Assembly (NCBI RefSeq): GCF_029893805.1
Contig: NZ_JARXYP010000002.1
Coordinates: forward strand, 6,200,001 to 6,264,000
Length of the DNA: 64,000 nucleotides
Direction: 5' to 3'
Source: Streptomyces sp. SAI-135
GTDB lineage: Bacteria; Actinomycetota; Actinomycetes; Streptomycetales; Streptomycetaceae
Shown: positions 62,393-64,000 of the stretch, piece by piece
Layout of the letters: each line of letters begins with the position of its first letter
How positions within the stretch are numbered: the stretch's first letter is position 1
Made by a program: the position numbers and the translations under genes
The notes under the pieces: model-generated
What the model was told of the DNA's origin: nothing
What the model saw: the letters and a program-made list of their open reading frames with translations, nothing else
The model's database searches: none

Positions 62393-63010
62393 TCAGTCGC
62401 TCAGCTTCGCCACCAGCGCGGTGGCCAGAGAGGCGGGTACGCCCGCCGCGGTCAGAACGGTGACCGCGGTGGAGCGGCCCGCCTCTTCCGCGTCCACCAG
62501 CCCGTCGTTCACCGCCTCCATCACCGCGAACATCATCTGCTCGTGGACGTACGCCAGCGCGGGCGCGGGCAGCGGGGAGACGAAGACGCCCTCGTCCAGA
62601 CCGCGCTGGAGCAGTTCGGTGCAGGCGTGGCGCACGGGGGCGAGCCGCTCGCGGATGCCCTGCACGGTGACGCTGCGCTGGGCGAGCGCGACCAGGATGC
62701 GGTAGCGGTCGGCGACCTTCCAGACCGCGAGCACGGAGCCCGCCAGGGCCTGCGCCAGGTCGTCGGTCCCCGCGCGTCCCGCCGCGTGCGCGGCCGCCAC
62801 CGCCTCGACGGCCCCGTCGACGAGCGTGCCGATCAGTGCCTCACGGCTCGGGAAATGGCCGTACACCGTCCGTCGTACGACGCCGGCGGCGCGCGCGATC
62901 TGGTCCATGGACGCGTCGGGGTCGCGCAGCAGCTCGGTGAGTGCGATGTCGAGGATGCGGCGGCGGTTGGCGTCGGCGCGACTGGAGTGGCCCGTGGTCA
63001 TGGCCGCCAT
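62393..63010 (-). CDS. TetR-family regulator of the adjacent efflux gene
   Basis: A 205-residue TetR protein with helix-turn-helix DASMDQIARAAGVVRRTVYG and HFPSREALIG. The ATG at 63010 has GGAGGGG upstream; a second ATG nine bases later is also possible. It is divergent from the MFS efflux gene with a triple palindromic operator between them, so it is the probable repressor of efflux, released by a drug-like ligand. Confidence 0.92.
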   Translation of the reverse strand: MAAMTTGHSSRADANRRRILDIALTELLRDPDASMDQIARAAGVVRRTVYGHFPSREALIGTLVDGAVEAVAAAHAAGRAGTDDLAQALAGSVLAVWKVADRYRILVALAQRSVTVQGIRERLAPVRHACTELLQRGLDEGVFVSPLPAPALAYVHEQMMFAVMEAVNDGLVDAEEAGRSTAVTVLTAAGVPASLATALVAKLSD

Positions 63011-63026
63011 TGTGCCCCTCCCGGCT

Positions 63027-63098
63027 GGACTTGCACACTGCTGTGCATCGGACGTACATTGCACAGCATTGAGCAAATGCACAGCAGTGTGCAAGTCC
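63027..63098. promoter_or_regulatory. Triple TetR operator in a 22-bp inverted repeat
   Basis: Arms 63027-63048 and 63077-63098 are perfect 22-base complements. Each arm holds a 16-base palindrome: TGCACA-CTGC-TGTGCA (63032-63047) and TGCACA-GCAG-TGTGCA (63078-63093). A third, one-mismatch copy TGCACA-GCAT-TGAGCA (63060-63075) lies between them. Confidence 0.8.
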
Positions 63099-63120
63099 GC
63101 TGAGGAAGGCCACCCCTGCC

Positions 63121-64000
63121 ATGCGACTCGTCATGACCGAACCGGTCGAGAAGATGGAGCGCCCCTACGCCCGCCGCTGGTGGGCTCTTCTCGTCCTCTG
63201 CCTCAGCCTGCTGATCATCGTGATGGCGAACACCGCCCTCACGGTCGCGGCTCCCGACATGACCGAGGACCTCGGGCTGTCGAGCGCCGACCTCCAGTGG
63301 GTCATCGACGGCTACACCGTCCCGTACGCCGCCCTGATGCTGCTGTTCGGCGCGATCGGCGACAAGTACAGCCGCCGCGGCGCCCTCCTGCTCGGCCTCG
63401 GCGTCTTCGGAGCCGGCGCGGTCTTCGGCTTCTACGCCGACAGCGCCACGACGGTCATCGCGGCCCGCGCGATCATGGGCTTCGGTGCCGCCATGATCAT
63501 GCCCGCGACGCTCTCCCTGCTCGCCGCGACCTTCCCGCGCCGAGAACGCGCCAAGGCCATCACCGCCTGGACGGCGACCTCCGGCGTGGCGATCGCGGCC
63601 GGACCGCTCGTCGCCGGCGCGCTGCTCGAGAACCACGCCTGGACCTCGACGTTCCTGATCAACGTGCCCGTCGCGGCCGTGGCGTTCGTCGCCGCCCTCG
63701 TCCTCGTCCCGCCGTCCAGGGCCGCAGACCGCGGCCGTATCGACTACGTCGGCGGTCTGCTGTCGGTCGTGTGGATCGGCGCGCTGGTCTACATGATCAT
63801 CGAGGGCCCGCACTTCGGCTGGCACGCCAAGGCCCTGGGCGCCGCGGCGGTGGCGGTCGTCGGCCTCGCCCTGTTCGTCCTGTGGGAACTGCGTCACCCG
63901 CGCCCCGTCGTCGACGTCCGCCGCTTCACCGACCGCGGCTTCGCGGGCTCCAACCTCGCCGTCGCCCTGTTCTTCCTGGCCGTCTTCGGCGCCTTCTACT
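63121..64000 (+). CDS. MFS drug efflux transporter (DHA2/EmrB-QacA type), truncated by window end
   Basis: The first 293 residues are visible and the frame is open at the edge. Transmembrane helices start at WWALLVLCLSLLIIVMANTAL; the Asp in helix 1 region is replaced by MANTAL, followed by the family motif LQWVIDGYTVPYAALML, motif A GAIGDKYSRRGALL and motif C-like SGVAIAAGPLVAGALL. Fourteen helices are expected. Two starts are near each other (63121 and 63133); I used the first, with GAGGAAGG about ten bases upstream. Its divergent TetR gene and triple operator imply drug-inducible export. Confidence 0.92.
   Translation, partial: MRLVMTEPVEKMERPYARRWWALLVLCLSLLIIVMANTALTVAAPDMTEDLGLSSADLQWVIDGYTVPYAALMLLFGAIGDKYSRRGALLLGLGVFGAGAVFGFYADSATTVIAARAIMGFGAAMIMPATLSLLAATFPRRERAKAITAWTATSGVAIAAGPLVAGALLENHAWTSTFLINVPVAAVAFVAALVLVPPSRAADRGRIDYVGGLLSVVWIGALVYMIIEGPHFGWHAKALGAAAVAVVGLALFVLWELRHPRPVVDVRRFTDRGFAGSNLAVALFFLAVFGAFY

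Overview
The window is very GC-rich with strongly biased third codon positions, GTG starts and few intergenic A/T runs, and its gene order matches what I remember of Streptomyces coelicolor from about SCO5384 to SCO5436 (nucS, filP, scy, mce, meaB, rapA1/A2, absC, icmA, pyk, ackA, pta, pfkA). It is almost certainly a Streptomyces chromosome core segment. Locus names and gene order are recalled, not looked up. No rRNA, tRNA, CRISPR array, transposase or integrase gene was seen.

Layout. 0-6.6 kb: start of an ABC ATPase gene with a divergent TetR gene, a 3-hydroxybutyryl-CoA dehydrogenase, a STAS protein, a large P-loop ATPase with a membrane segment and Ser/Thr/Pro tail, and the mismatch endonuclease gene nucS. 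6.6-12.4 kb: a luciferase-like oxidoreductase, a small zinc-site protein and two tandem paralogous ABC ATPase/permease pairs. 12.5-17.5 kb: filP and scy, the coiled-coil cytoskeleton genes of hyphal tip growth. 17.7-20.5 kb: methylmalonyl-CoA epimerase, thiolase and the mutase chaperone MeaB, which link to icmA at 33 kb in acyl-CoA carbon-skeleton metabolism. 20.6-25.2 kb: an MFS transporter, a PepSY protein divergent from the RapA1/RapA2 two-component system, and AbsC. 25.3-27.4 kb: three tandem AIM24 paralogues. 27.4-33.1 kb: small membrane and regulator genes bracketed by two inverted copies of a structured repeat element, including a three-gene operon with its own TetR gene and twin perfect operators. 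33.2-36.8 kb: icmA, a convergent TetR gene and a thioredoxin/TPR co-chaperone.

37.4-46.4 kb is the accessory-looking part. It holds a three-gene cell-surface operon (DUF6230, DUF6114, Ser-rich secreted protein), a secreted VCBS-repeat protein, a 1464-residue secreted polymorphic toxin (signal, Ala-rich coiled-coil stalk, Cys-rich pre-toxin, Hint domain, about 136-residue C-terminal toxin) and an overlapping candidate immunity gene. The toxin-immunity pair is the best candidate in the window for an undescribed system.

46.4-52.5 kb is a central-carbon block (pyk, ackA-pta, pfkA). 52.5-54.6 kb holds an HTH regulator, a frameshifted flavin/F420 oxidoreductase gene and a 123-bp minisatellite. 54.6-62.3 kb is a carbon-uptake block: an ABC sugar importer without its own ATPase, a CitAB/DcuSR-type two-component system whose kinase carries a long repetitive tail, and a divergent dicarboxylate symporter. 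62.4-64 kb is a TetR gene and a divergent, truncated drug-efflux gene sharing a triple operator. Many promoters here appear leaderless (a -10 hexamer six or seven bases before the start codon).
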